From positions 1-55,033 of the forward strand of contig JAFYGE010000070.1 of assembly GCA_017543335.1 (NCBI GenBank): a stretch of DNA of 55,033 nt, written 5' to 3'. The notes under the pieces were generated by a model. That model was given only the letters and a program-made list of their open reading frames with translations. It made no database searches and had not been told where the DNA came from. This stretch comes from Ruminococcus sp. (GTDB taxonomy: Bacteria; Bacillota; Clostridia; Oscillospirales; Ruminococcaceae). Of the stretch, positions 35,532 through 44,228 are shown one piece after another. Position 1 is the stretch's first letter, and every line of letters starts with the position of its first letter. The translations under genes were made by a program, and so were the position numbers.

Positions 35532-36578
35532 TTAGTGGAAGGCAGCGGCGATAGAAGTATCATTAAGGAGATACTTTCTTCCGCATTCCATAAGGCAATT
35601 GGACTTTTCATAGTTGTTTAAAGGTTTGCCGGTCATATTCCAGCACTGTTTATTTGAGTCGATAGTGAAGAATACTAAATTATTAAAATCGAATCCTATC
35701 TGACCTAAAGAGCCGAAAGTACCTTCTAATTCGGCAACTGTATCGTCTTTCAGATAGAATATCCTGCAAGTTTTGTCCTGATCGATGCCGTCGGATATGA
35801 TCAGTTCAGGAATATCATTTCCGTCGAGGTCAGCGAGTTCAAAACCGGCGTAGTCGTCATACTGTTGATCTAATTCAGCAAGCTTTGCTGAGTAAAGAGC
35901 CTTTTCATTTTCAGTGAGGACAGCACCCCAGCTTTCTGCTGAGTGCAAAACTATATCAGCTGAATCAATAGTATATTTGCGTCCGATATCGAGAAAAGCA
36001 AATCCGGTAATAGCGGCTATAGAGTCGTTATACTCACGCATAGAAACTTCTTTTTTATTAATTTCATAAGTGATCGTTGCACCGTCTGATGCTGAACCGG
36101 AATTATTATAGAAACTTAATTTTTCTTTATAAGCACCATTTTCAATAGTACGATACTCACCGATAACAAAACCGTCTCCGTCGTGTTCATTACTGAAAAT
36201 ACCGGAGTTAGGGTAAAACGTGAAACTGCCATAGTTACCGTTATCACCGAGTTCGGTTATAGAGCCGTCTGAAAAGGTATAGACTTTGCAGGCAGTATTC
36301 TTTTCAAAATTAGGTGAAAGGATAAGTTCCGGAGTTCCGTCATTGTTGAGGTCTCTAAGGTCAAATCTTGAATTTTCACTCGAATATTCCGGAGAGCCTT
36401 TAAAAGTTTCGATAGTTGATAGATATGGTTGCTGCCAATCGAAAGAAATGCTTTTAGAAGCAACTCTTTCAGGAGCGTTATTTTCACTGTCTGAGCTGCT
36501 TTTACTGTTTGAGCATCCGATGAGTGTTAAAGAGATAATGGTTGCTGAAGCCAAAGAAACAAAAGAAAAATTTTTCAC
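35532..36578 (-). CDS. Lipoprotein of unknown function with two repeated beta-type segments
   Basis: A 348-residue predicted lipoprotein. GTG 36578 is chosen because AGGAGG lies seven bases upstream and a signal peptide with lipobox LTLIGC follows. Two related halves contain DLRDLNNDGTPELILS and FELADLDGNDIPELIIS, each followed by a segment reporting K-C/R-I-F/Y-x-F and TELGD-like or AELEG-like text. Such D-x-N/D-x-D-G-x-P-E-L segments resemble calcium-binding FG-GAP/VCBS-like or peptidoglycan-associated repeats. I do not recognise a function. It shares a promoter with radA downstream. Confidence 0.75.
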   Translation of the reverse strand: MKNFSFVSLASATIISLTLIGCSNSKSSSDSENNAPERVASKSISFDWQQPYLSTIETFKGSPEYSSENSRFDLRDLNNDGTPELILSPNFEKNTACKVYTFSDGSITELGDNGNYGSFTFYPNSGIFSNEHDGDGFVIGEYRTIENGAYKEKLSFYNNSGSASDGATITYEINKKEVSMREYNDSIAAITGFAFLDIGRKYTIDSADIVLHSAESWGAVLTENEKALYSAKLAELDQQYDDYAGFELADLDGNDIPELIISDGIDQDKTCRIFYLKDDTVAELEGTFGSLGQIGFDFNNLVFFTIDSNKQCWNMTGKPLNNYEKSNCLMECGRKYLLNDTSIAAAFH

Positions 36579-36613
36579 TGAAAATCCTCCTGATAAAACA
36601 TTTTTCGTAATTA

Positions 36614-36642
36614 ATTTTATCACAATTGTCAATATAAGTCAA
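36614..36642 (-). promoter_or_regulatory. SigmaA promoter of the lipoprotein-radA unit
   Basis: On the minus strand: TTGACT (36642-36637), 17-nt spacer, TAAAAT (36619-36614) with TG two bases before it. Confidence 0.7.
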
Positions 36643-36706
36643 TTAAGATATTATTACAAATCAAAAATACCGATAGAAAATGTTGCTGATGACATAGAAG
36701 AATCTA

Positions 36707-36735
36707 TTGACATATCACTGACTACATGGTAAAAT
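36707..36735 (+). promoter_or_regulatory. SigmaA promoter of maf
   Basis: TTGACA (36707-36712), 17-nt spacer, TAAAAT (36730-36735) with TGG before it. It is about 70 bp from, and divergent to, the lipoprotein promoter. Confidence 0.85.
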
Positions 36736-36767
36736 ATATTATGTAAAATGGAAAGGAATGTGCACTA

Positions 36768-37337
36768 ATGGAAATTATTCTTGCATCCGCTTCACCAAGA
36801 AGAAGGGAGCTTTTTAAATACATAGCTTCTGATTTTAAAGCTGTGTCACTTGATATTGACGAGACTATTCCTGCTGATATCTCACCTGGCAAAGCTTCCG
36901 AGTACCTTGCATTGCTCAAAGCAAGAGCAGCTGCTGAAAAATTTCCGGATGATCTTATAATAGGTTGTGATACAACAGTTATATGCGACGGAAATATATT
37001 GGGAAAGCCTCATGACAAACAGCAGTGCATTGAATGTATAAGTATGCTGTCGGGAAAAACTCATAAGGTAATAACCGGATGTGCTATTATAAAGGGGACA
37101 AAGGAAGTTTCTTTCTCAGAATCAACAGATGTAACTTTCAGGGAGCTTTCTGATAAAGAAATAAATGACTACGCTGATACCGACGAGCCTTACGACAAAG
37201 CCGGCGGATACGGAATACAGGGGCAGGGGGCGGAGCTTATCCGCTCAATAAACGGCGACTTTTTTAATGTCGTTGGCTTACCTGTAGCAAGGTTATTTAA
37301 TGAGATGAAAAATTTTTATTATAAAGGAGAATTATAA
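36768..37337 (+). CDS. maf: Maf-family nucleotide pyrophosphatase
   Basis: A 189-residue house-cleaning pyrophosphatase acting on dTTP/UTP and modified nucleotides. The N-terminus IILASASPRRRELF and the GCDTTV and DKAGGYGIQG motifs are intact. AAAGGA precedes ATG 36768, and the last base is shared with the next gene's start. Confidence 0.95.
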   Translation: MEIILASASPRRRELFKYIASDFKAVSLDIDETIPADISPGKASEYLALLKARAAAEKFPDDLIIGCDTTVICDGNILGKPHDKQQCIECISMLSGKTHKVITGCAIIKGTKEVSFSESTDVTFRELSDKEINDYADTDEPYDKAGGYGIQGQGAELIRSINGDFFNVVGLPVARLFNEMKNFYYKGEL

Positions 37338-38608
37338 TGAACTCAACTGCTTTTCATAATGCTGATATTTTGTTGCCAAAGTCAGATGTAGATCACTACA
37401 AATGGTCAGTTATTGCTTGTGACCAGTATACAAGTGAGCCAGAATACTGGAATGACGTTTATTCAACTGTAGGTTCAGCACCTTCTACTTTGAACCTCAT
37501 CCTTCCTGAGCTTTATCTGGAAGATGATGATGTAAACGAGCGTATCGAAAATATACACGATACAATGAACAAGTACATTTCAGATGGTAATTTTGACGAG
37601 TACAAGAACGCTATGGTATATGTAGAAAGAGTGCAGAGCAACGGTATTCTTCGTCAGGGAATAGTCGGAGCTATAGACCTTGAAAAGTACGATTTTTCAA
37701 AGGGCAGCACATCGGAAGTACGTGCAACTGAAGCTACAGTTATTGAGCGAATCCCACCTCGTATAAAGGTAAGAAACGGAGCTCCGCTCGAATTACCGCA
37801 TATAATGATACTTATCGATGATCCTGATAATACAGTCATTGAACCGCTTGCAGCTGATAAGGATTCTATGAAGAAGCTTTATGATACTGAACTCATGAAG
37901 AATGGCGGAAGCATCAAAGGATTTTTACTTGACGATGCAAAGCAGGAGCAAGTTGACAAGGCACTAACATTGCTTGCTGATCCTGAGAAGTTCTGTCAGA
38001 AGTACTCACTTGACAATACTCCTGTGCTTCTTTATGCTATGGGTGACGGTAATCATTCTTTAGCTACTGCAAAAGAGTTCTACGAGCAGTTAAAGAAGTC
38101 CTCACCTGAGACTGATTTTTCAAATCATCCAGCAAGATTTGCTCTTGCAGAGATAGTAAATCTCCATAGTGATGCTCTTAAATTTGAAGCTATACATCGT
38201 CTTGTATTTGATGTAGACTGTGATAAGCTCATCGGCGAAATGACTCAGACTCTCGGACTTTCTGAAACAGAAACTTCTGACCAGTATGTTATCTGCTCAT
38301 ACAATGGAGCTCAGAAGAAATACTTCATCCATAACAAGAGTTCAAATCTTTCAGTTGGTTCAGTACAGAATTTCCTTGATAAATATATAAAGGAGAATAA
38401 CGGCAAAATAGACTATATCCACGGAGCAGATACGGTTGTATCACTTGCTGAAAAGCATTCCGGACTTGGATTCATTCTTCCTGATATGGACAAATCTCAG
38501 TTGTTCCCGACTGTTATCAAGGACGGTGCTCTTCCAAGAAAAACATTCTCTATGGGACACGCTGAGGATAAGCGTTTCTACATGGAAGCTCGCAAAATTA
38601 CTAAATAA
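37337..38608 (+). CDS. DUF1015-family protein
   Basis: A 423-residue cytoplasmic protein of the DUF1015 family, whose function is not established. The N-terminus ends in KWSVIACDQYTSEPEYW, and the centre has the family hallmark YAMGDGNHSLATAKEFYE (near 235-252). The start directly joins the maf stop, with AAGGAG upstream, so both form one operon ended by the hairpin at 38613. Confidence 0.88.
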   Translation: MNSTAFHNADILLPKSDVDHYKWSVIACDQYTSEPEYWNDVYSTVGSAPSTLNLILPELYLEDDDVNERIENIHDTMNKYISDGNFDEYKNAMVYVERVQSNGILRQGIVGAIDLEKYDFSKGSTSEVRATEATVIERIPPRIKVRNGAPLELPHIMILIDDPDNTVIEPLAADKDSMKKLYDTELMKNGGSIKGFLLDDAKQEQVDKALTLLADPEKFCQKYSLDNTPVLLYAMGDGNHSLATAKEFYEQLKKSSPETDFSNHPARFALAEIVNLHSDALKFEAIHRLVFDVDCDKLIGEMTQTLGLSETETSDQYVICSYNGAQKKYFIHNKSSNLSVGSVQNFLDKYIKENNGKIDYIHGADTVVSLAEKHSGLGFILPDMDKSQLFPTVIKDGALPRKTFSMGHAEDKRFYMEARKITK

Positions 38609-38612
38609 ACGC

Positions 38613-38643
38613 AAAATAGCTGCCAGACGGCAGCTATTTTTAT
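38613..38643. terminator. Shared terminator of DUF1015 and tcdA genes
   Basis: AAAATAGCTGCC (38613-38624) pairs perfectly with GGCAGCTATTTT (38629-38640). Runs of A and T on both sides make it work for both converging genes. Confidence 0.9.
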
Positions 38644-39380
38644 ATTCTTTTTTTTCTGTCAAATCCGATAATATCTTTTATAACTTCACCGGCAATAATA
38701 AGTCCGACTACAGAAGGTACAAATGCATTAGAGCCCGGAGTTGCTCTTCTGCCTGTTTTCTCATTGGGTTCTGATGTACCGTCAATGATAGGGGAGAGCG
38801 GCTCTTCTTTAGAGTAAACGACTTTTAGTTTTTTGACTCCTCTGCGTTTCAGCTGGTAACGCATTACTTTAGCAAGCGGGCAAACCGATGTTTTATAGAT
38901 ATCAGTCACTTCAAATGCAGTCGGGTCGACCTTATTCCCAGCTCCCATAGACGAGATTATCGGTACACCTGCTTCTTTAGACCGCATTACGAGTTCAATT
39001 TTACCTGTAACTGTGTCAATAGCATCAACGACGTAATCATAATTACTGAAATCAAACTGCTCGGCTGTATCAGGCATAAAGAAAGTACTGTAAGCATTTA
39101 CTTTGCAGTCAGGATTTATATCAAGTACACGTTCTTTAGCGACATCGACCTTGTATTTACCAATGGTACTTCTTGTGGCGATTATCTGTCTGTTCAGATT
39201 TGAAAGACATACTGTGTCGTTGTCGACGAGGTCGAGTTCACCGACACCGGACCTTGCCAATGCTTCAACGACGTAACCGCCAACACCGCCAACACCAAAG
39301 ACAGCTACTCTTGCCTTTGCGAGTTTTTTTATCGCATCACTTCCGAATATCAGTTGAGTACGTGAAAATGCTTCGCACAT
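38640..39380 (-). CDS. tcdA: tRNA threonylcarbamoyladenosine dehydratase
   Basis: A 246-residue ThiF/E1-like enzyme that uses ATP to cyclise t6A37 to ct6A in tRNA. The nucleotide site is FGVGGVGGYVVEALARSG, followed by the LVDNDTVCLSNLNRQ segment. The KTSVCPLAKVMRYQLKRRG region and the C-terminal ATPGSNAFVPSVVG are typical of TcdA (formerly YgdL/CsdL) rather than MoeB or ThiF. tsaB and tsaE, which help make its substrate, lie 2-3 kb away on the same strand. Confidence 0.93.
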   Translation of the reverse strand: MCEAFSRTQLIFGSDAIKKLAKARVAVFGVGGVGGYVVEALARSGVGELDLVDNDTVCLSNLNRQIIATRSTIGKYKVDVAKERVLDINPDCKVNAYSTFFMPDTAEQFDFSNYDYVVDAIDTVTGKIELVMRSKEAGVPIISSMGAGNKVDPTAFEVTDIYKTSVCPLAKVMRYQLKRRGVKKLKVVYSKEEPLSPIIDGTSEPNEKTGRRATPGSNAFVPSVVGLIIAGEVIKDIIGFDRKKRI

Positions 39381-39411
39381 ATTATAACTCCTTATGTCAT
39401 ATTTTTACCTG

Positions 39412-39441
39412 AAAAAGCCCAGCCATTAGCTGAGCTTTTTT
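39412..39441 (-). terminator. Terminator downstream of the ECF S-component gene
   Basis: AAAAAGCCCAGC and GCTGAGCTTTTT (39412-39423 and 39429-39440) form a stem with one mismatch. On the minus strand a T-run follows. It ends the ECF gene before tcdA. Confidence 0.75.
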
Positions 39442-39464
39442 GATATTCAAAACTCCGGTATAAA

Positions 39465-39989
39465 TTAGCGGAGCTTATTTTGTGTTATTTTAGGTATTCT
39501 CTTAATGATAGCTTCATATATAACTACAGAGCTTGCAATTCCCATTATGCCCTGAGCTATATTTCCTACAATACCAAGAGCGGCAACAGTAAATGAACCA
39601 TATAAAATAGACTCGAAGATAAAGTAACCGCCGATCATGATTATTTCTGCTGCTAAAGCACCAAAAATCTTACCAGTCAGAGAATCCTTATTTTTAGATA
39701 TAACGTGATAAATGTTATAGGATGCAATCGCCATTGCTCCTTTTATTATCAGTGTAGCTAAAGCGTAAACGATATATCCGGAGAAAACATCAGCAAGTGC
39801 AGAACCTATTCCGGCAGCAGCTGCACCATAAACTGGTCCGAGAAGCCATGCCGATATATTAACAAGACAGTCACCTAAATTTACGTAGCCTTTCGTTGGG
39901 GTCGGTATTCTGATTATCATTGTTGAAACAGTAGTAAATGCCGTTAACAGTGCTGTCAGAGTAATTAATTTTGTTTTCTTTGAATTCAT
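39465..39989 (-). CDS. ECF transporter S component
   Basis: A 174-residue membrane protein with five to six helices, the substrate-binding subunit of an energy-coupling-factor vitamin importer. The N-terminal TALLTAFTTVSTMIIRIPTPTKGYVNLGD is characteristic of the PF07155-like group. The vitamin cannot be told from sequence. The general ECF module is not in the window, and no riboswitch is seen in its short leader. AGGTGA precedes ATG 39989. Confidence 0.85.
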   Translation of the reverse strand: MNSKKTKLITLTALLTAFTTVSTMIIRIPTPTKGYVNLGDCLVNISAWLLGPVYGAAAAGIGSALADVFSGYIVYALATLIIKGAMAIASYNIYHVISKNKDSLTGKIFGALAAEIIMIGGYFIFESILYGSFTVAALGIVGNIAQGIMGIASSVVIYEAIIKRIPKITQNKLR

Positions 39990-40037
39990 AAGAAATCACC
40001 TCATGATTTTATTTCAGCCAGCTGTTTTACATATAAT

Positions 40038-40066
40038 AATATACCACAGCAAATCAAATTTGTCAA
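40038..40066 (-). promoter_or_regulatory. SigmaA promoter of the ECF S-component gene
   Basis: On the minus strand: TTGACA (40066-40061), 17-nt spacer, TATATT (40043-40038) with TGG before it. The leader is about 45 nt. Confidence 0.8.
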
Positions 40067-40067
40067 C

Positions 40068-40096
40068 AAAAAAGCTTTGTATCAATGTATACAAAG
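40068..40096 (-). terminator. Second terminator-like hairpin downstream of upp
   Basis: CTTTGTAT (40075-40082) and ATACAAAG (40089-40096); on the minus strand CTTTTTTG follows. It directly abuts the next promoter and backs up the stronger hairpin at 40126-40156. Confidence 0.6.
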
Positions 40097-40125
40097 AATC
40101 TATAGTCAGCTATTGAAATAAATAC

Positions 40126-40156
40126 ATAAAAAGGGGGACTTAACTTTGTCCCCCGT
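40126..40156 (-). terminator. Terminator of the fhs-upp operon
   Basis: GGGGGAC (40133-40139) and GTCCCCC (40148-40154), 8-base loop; on the minus strand TTTTTATG follows. Confidence 0.9.
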
Positions 40157-40161
40157 AGTTT

Positions 40162-40791
40162 TTATTTTGTACCAAAAATTCTGTCACCGGCATCACCGAC
40201 ACCCGGAACGATGTATTTATCCTCGTTAAGACCTTCGTCCATAACACCGGCATAAATGTCAACGTCAGGATGAGCGTTCTTTACAGCTTCAACTCCCTCA
40301 GGCGAGCAAATTACGCACATGAATTTTATATTCTTAGCACCCTCAGCTTTAAGGAGTTTGATAGCGGCAACTGCTGAATTACCAGTAGCAAGCATAGGGT
40401 CAACAATAATAGCATCACGCTCTGCAATGTCCTCAGGAAGCTTTGAGTAATACTGTACAGACTCCTTTGTTGCAGGGTCTCTGAAAAGACCGATATGACC
40501 GATCTTTGCAGCAGGAACAAGTTTTGTAACGCCGTCTACCATACCGAGACCGGCTCTGAGGATCGGAATAAAAGCGAGTTTTCTACCGGAAATAATTTTT
40601 GTCTTAGCAACAGCAAGCGGAGTTTCGAGTTCGATCTCTTTTAGAGGGAGGTCTCTTGTAGCTTCGTAGCAAATGAACATAGCGATCTCAGAAACGAGCT
40701 CACGGAATTCTTTTGTACCGGTATTTTTATCTCTGAGAAGAGAGATCTTATGCTGTACAAGCGGATGATCGATAATATGTAATTCTGCCAT
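40162..40791 (-). CDS. upp: Uracil phosphoribosyltransferase
   Basis: A 209-residue salvage enzyme making UMP from uracil and PRPP. PRPP-binding motif [11 protein letters not shown], uracil-contact C-terminus [17 protein letters not shown], and the normal length. It is the last gene of the minus-strand operon and follows rpiB by 18 bases. Confidence 0.96.
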   Translation of the reverse strand: MAELHIIDHPLVQHKISLLRDKNTGTKEFRELVSEIAMFICYEATRDLPLKEIELETPLAVAKTKIISGRKLAFIPILRAGLGMVDGVTKLVPAAKIGHIGLFRDPATKESVQYYSKLPEDIAERDAIIVDPMLATGNSAVAAIKLLKAEGAKNIKFMCVICSPEGVEAVKNAHPDVDIYAGVMDEGLNEDKYIVPGVGDAGDRIFGTK

Positions 40792-40809
40792 CTTAGTCAG
40801 ATCCTTTCA

Positions 40810-41244
40810 TTATTTATTTTCAATAGCGGTAATCAGGTCAACACGTCTTTGGTGACGACCGCCTTCAAAACCTGTAGTAAGGAATATTTCAGCGAGTTCG
40901 CAGGCAAGTCCTGGACCAATAGTTCTTGCACCCATACACATCACATTTGAATCATTATGGAGTCTTGTGAAGCGTGTTGAGAAAGAATCGGCACACAAAG
41001 CAGCTCTGATACCTTTGATCTTATTAGCGGCGATAGACATTCCAATACCTGTACCGCAAATAAGTATACCTCTTTCACATTTACCGGATGTTATCTGCTC
41101 GCAGACTTTTTCAGCCATATCAGGGTAATCGCACGGCTCGCCGTCAGTACCCATATCGCAGAACTCAAATCCTTTTTCGCTGAGTGTCTGGATAATTGAT
41201 TTTTTCAGTTCAACTCCAGCGTGATCGCAGCCTATAGCTATCAT
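40810..41244 (-). CDS. rpiB: Ribose-5-phosphate isomerase B
   Basis: A 144-residue isomerase interconverting ribose 5-phosphate and ribulose 5-phosphate. MIAIGCDHAGVELK at the N-terminus, catalytic-site CGTGIGMSIAANK, and the RLHNDSNV segment match RpiB. Some homologues act on allose or galactose phosphates. It may feed PRPP to the neighbouring upp. Confidence 0.94.
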   Translation of the reverse strand: MIAIGCDHAGVELKKSIIQTLSEKGFEFCDMGTDGEPCDYPDMAEKVCEQITSGKCERGILICGTGIGMSIAANKIKGIRAALCADSFSTRFTRLHNDSNVMCMGARTIGPGLACELAEIFLTTGFEGGRHQRRVDLITAIENK

Positions 41245-41272
41245 ATGACATACTCCTATCTATAAATAAATT

Positions 41273-41962
41273 TTACTTTTTAAGCTTTTCTTCCATATCC
41301 TTTTCTGCTTTGACTTTTTGCAAGTAGGATACTTCAAGTTCATCAGGAGAGATACTTTTTCTTGATGCTCCGGCAAGACAAACACCGACCGCATTCTGTA
41401 ATCTTCCCTGAGGAGGTGCGATGACCAGCATAGGTGAGCGATAATTCGTAAAGAAATCCGCAGCACCGTCGCCGCATAACAGTACCTCTTCGCCGTTGAA
41501 AGCGAGAAACTGAGCGAGTTCGTCAGTAGATATTATCTGCTCAGGTGTAATAGGCTCTATGCAGTAACCGTCGCACTTGTAAGTGCAGGTATAGACAAGA
41601 TCTCCACGAGCCTTCATTATAGCACATATTATACCTTTATGAGCTATATTATTGCAAGCGAGCCCCTCAAGAGTAGATACACCGCAGCATTTAATATCAA
41701 GTCCGAAGCACAGAGCTTTAACAGCGGCTACACCGATCCTGAGTCCGGTATATGAACCCGGTCCATTTGCAACTGCAATAAGCTCAACGTCTTTAAGCTC
41801 CTTACCTGTCTGATTTAAAATGTCCTTTACTATTGGCATGATGACCTGAGAATGTGCTTTTTGAGTGTATAAAGTTTTCTGAGCAAGTATCACTTCTGAT
41901 ACCGTATCAAAAAGAGCCGCCGAAGCAGTTTTTCCGGAAGTGTCAATTCCAAGAATCAGCAA
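41273..41962 (-). CDS. tsaB: tRNA threonylcarbamoyladenosine biosynthesis protein TsaB
   Basis: A 229-residue ASKHA-fold partner of TsaD in t6A37 formation. The N-terminus LILGIDTSGKTASAALFD and the central NGPGSYTGLRIG motif are diagnostic. I prefer TTG 41962, which yields the usual short lead before LILGIDTS; GTG 41971 and a start at 42004 are alternatives. It overlaps tsaE by 20 bases. Confidence 0.9.
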   Translation of the reverse strand: MLILGIDTSGKTASAALFDTVSEVILAQKTLYTQKAHSQVIMPIVKDILNQTGKELKDVELIAVANGPGSYTGLRIGVAAVKALCFGLDIKCCGVSTLEGLACNNIAHKGIICAIMKARGDLVYTCTYKCDGYCIEPITPEQIISTDELAQFLAFNGEEVLLCGDGAADFFTNYRSPMLVIAPPQGRLQNAVGVCLAGASRKSISPDELEVSYLQKVKAEKDMEEKLKK

Positions 41963-42386
41963 ATCTGCCACCGTCCTCAATAATAATTTCACGTTCCATA
42001 TCACTTATAGTATTGATAGTGATATAAATTGTATTTTTCGGAAGAAACTCCTCTATATTCTCGGACCACTCAACAACAGCGACATTTTCATCAAAAGGGT
42101 AGTCATAGAAGCCTGTTGATTCGAGGTCATCACCGTTTTCGATGCGGTACATATCGAAGTGATAGAGCGTCATACCGTCACCGTGATATTCGTTTACAAG
42201 TGCGAAAGTTGGAGATGTAACGTTGTCGCCAAGTCCCATTCCGACAGCGATACCACGGGTGAACGTAGTTTTTCCGGCACCAAGACCGCCTTTATAAGCG
42301 ATCATATCACCGGCTTTCAGCAGTGAACCGAGTTTTTCAGCGGTTCTGATAGTTTCTTCCGGAGAAGTTGTTTTTATTCTGATCAT
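41943..42386 (-). CDS. tsaE: tRNA threonylcarbamoyladenosine biosynthesis ATPase TsaE
   Basis: A 147-residue ATPase that drives the t6A complex. Walker A GGLGAGKTTFTRG, then the conserved SPTFALVNEYHG and YHFDMYRI segments. It lies 12 bases after fhs and overlaps tsaB, so the three genes are one transcript. Confidence 0.95.
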   Translation of the reverse strand: MIRIKTTSPEETIRTAEKLGSLLKAGDMIAYKGGLGAGKTTFTRGIAVGMGLGDNVTSPTFALVNEYHGDGMTLYHFDMYRIENGDDLESTGFYDYPFDENVAVVEWSENIEEFLPKNTIYITINTISDMEREIIIEDGGRFADSWN

Positions 42387-42397
42387 TTTATCACCGA

Positions 42398-44077
42398 TCA
42401 GAAAAGTCCTGTGATATTGCCGTTGTTCTCGCAGTCGATATCGAGAGCAGCAGGATGCTTAGGAAGTCCCGGCATAGTGAGGATATCACCTGTATATATG
42501 ACAACAAATCCGGCACCTGATGAAAGTTTTGCATCACGGACTGTTATATTGAAGTTCTTAGGTTTGCCGAGAAGAGCCGGATTATCGGACAATGAATACT
42601 GAGTTTTAGCGACGCATACAGGAAGGTCACGGAAACCTATAGCTTCAATTTCCTTGATAGCTTTTTCAGCCTGAGCAGTGAAAGTAACTCCGTCAGCACG
42701 ATAAATCTCTCTTGCGATAGTCTCTACCTTTTCTTTTATAGAAAGGTTTGTATCGTATATTGGCTTGAATTCTGACGCATTAGCTGAACAGAACTGTATA
42801 GTGTCGCAAACTTTATTAGCAAGGTCCACACCGCCTTCGCCGCCTTTTGCGAATACTTCACACATAGAAACTTCAACGCCCATTTCGGAGCAGAAGTCCT
42901 CGACGAATTTTATTTCATTAGCAGTATCAGTGGAGAACTTATTTATAGCTACTACGACAGGAAGATGATACTTATGCATATTTTCAATGTGAGTTTTAAG
43001 GTTAACGATACCTTTTTCAAGTGCCCACATATTTTCTTTAGCGAGGTCATTTTTCTGAACTCCGCCGTTATATTTAAGAGCTTTGATAGTAGCAACGAGT
43101 ACTACGCAAGCAGGAGTAAGTCCGCCGTATCTGCATTTTATATCGAAGAATTTCTCAGCACCGAGGTCGGAACCGAAGCCAGCCTCAGTAATGCAGTAGT
43201 CTCCGAGTTTGAGAGCAAGCTTTGTAGCTCTTATGGAGTTGCATCCGTGAGCTATATTAGCAAATGGACCGCCATGAATAAATGCCGGATTATTTTCAAG
43301 TGTCTGAACAAGATTTGGCTTCAAAGCGTCTTTCAGGAGAGCCGTCATAGCACCGCAGGCACCTATCTGACGGGCAAATACAGGTTCACCGGAGTAGTTA
43401 TAAGCTACAAGGATGTTACCTATTCTTTCTTTGAGGTCAGCGATATCAGCAGCGAGGCACAATATAGCCATTATCTCTGAAGCAACGGTAATATTGAATC
43501 CGTCTTCTCTTGGAACTCCATTAGCTTTGCCGCCTAAACCGACAACTATATTTCTCAAAGCACGGTCGTTCATATCGAGACAGCGTTTGAACATTATTCT
43601 TCTTGGGTCGATACCGAGTTCATTTCCCTGCTGCATATGATTGTCTATCATAGCACAGAGGAGGTTATTTGCAGCAGTGATAGCGTGCATATCACCTGTG
43701 AAATGAAGGTTGATATCCTCCATAGGTACTACCTGAGCGTAACCGCCGCCGGCAGCTCCGCCCTTCATACCGAAGACCGGACCGAGTGAAGGCTCACGAA
43801 GAGCGAGTACAGCGTTTTTGCCTATACGCCCCATAGCCTCTGAAAGACCGACGCTTACGGTAGTTTTTCCTTCTCCGGCAGGAGTTGGATTTATAGCAGT
43901 AACGAGTATGAGCTTACCGTCCTCACGGTTATCGAGCTTGGAATAGAGTTCTTCTGAAAGCTTAGCTTTATAGTGACCATATGGTTCAAGGTCTTCTTCA
44001 TCTATACCGAGACTTGAAGCGATCTCGTTTATTTTTTTCATTTTTGCACTCTGAGCAATTTCAATATCTGTTAACAT
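42398..44077 (-). CDS. fhs: Formate-tetrahydrofolate ligase
   Basis: A 559-residue ATP-dependent enzyme making 10-formyl-THF for purine and one-carbon metabolism. P-loop-like [29 protein letters not shown], and [16 protein letters not shown] are all family signatures. GGAGG precedes ATG 44077. It heads the fhs-tsaE-tsaB-rpiB-upp operon. Confidence 0.97.
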   Translation of the reverse strand: MLTDIEIAQSAKMKKINEIASSLGIDEEDLEPYGHYKAKLSEELYSKLDNREDGKLILVTAINPTPAGEGKTTVSVGLSEAMGRIGKNAVLALREPSLGPVFGMKGGAAGGGYAQVVPMEDINLHFTGDMHAITAANNLLCAMIDNHMQQGNELGIDPRRIMFKRCLDMNDRALRNIVVGLGGKANGVPREDGFNITVASEIMAILCLAADIADLKERIGNILVAYNYSGEPVFARQIGACGAMTALLKDALKPNLVQTLENNPAFIHGGPFANIAHGCNSIRATKLALKLGDYCITEAGFGSDLGAEKFFDIKCRYGGLTPACVVLVATIKALKYNGGVQKNDLAKENMWALEKGIVNLKTHIENMHKYHLPVVVAINKFSTDTANEIKFVEDFCSEMGVEVSMCEVFAKGGEGGVDLANKVCDTIQFCSANASEFKPIYDTNLSIKEKVETIAREIYRADGVTFTAQAEKAIKEIEAIGFRDLPVCVAKTQYSLSDNPALLGKPKNFNITVRDAKLSSGAGFVVIYTGDILTMPGLPKHPAALDIDCENNGNITGLF

Positions 44078-44110
44078 GAAAGTTTCCTCCGTTCAAAAGT
44101 GTATATAAGT

Positions 44111-44139
44111 ATTATAACATCATTTAGATAAAAATGCAA
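44111..44139 (-). promoter_or_regulatory. SigmaA promoter of the fhs operon
   Basis: On the minus strand: TTGCAT (44139-44134), 17-nt spacer, TATAAT (44116-44111) with TG before it. Confidence 0.85.
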
Positions 44140-44157
44140 GACAAATAAATATGTGTT

Positions 44158-44205
44158 CAAGAAAAATTTAAGAGCCGCAGCGGCAGTATATGCAGAAGCG
44201 GCTCT
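44158..44205 (-). terminator. Terminator of the second AraC gene
   Basis: AGAGCCGC (44171-44178) and GCGGCTCT (44198-44205) form an 8-bp stem with a structured 19-base loop. On the minus strand TTAAATTTTTCTT follows. Confidence 0.8.
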
Positions 44206-44228
44206 GTATTATTCAAATCTGATGAATT

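Noticed and set aside
39990-40060. A riboswitch (preQ1, TPP or similar) before the ECF S-component
   Set aside because: The leader is only about 45 nt and shows no conserved aptamer core.
42965-43480. A 171-codon plus-strand frame inside fhs
   Set aside because: The minus strand encodes all family motifs of formate-tetrahydrofolate ligase over the same bases.
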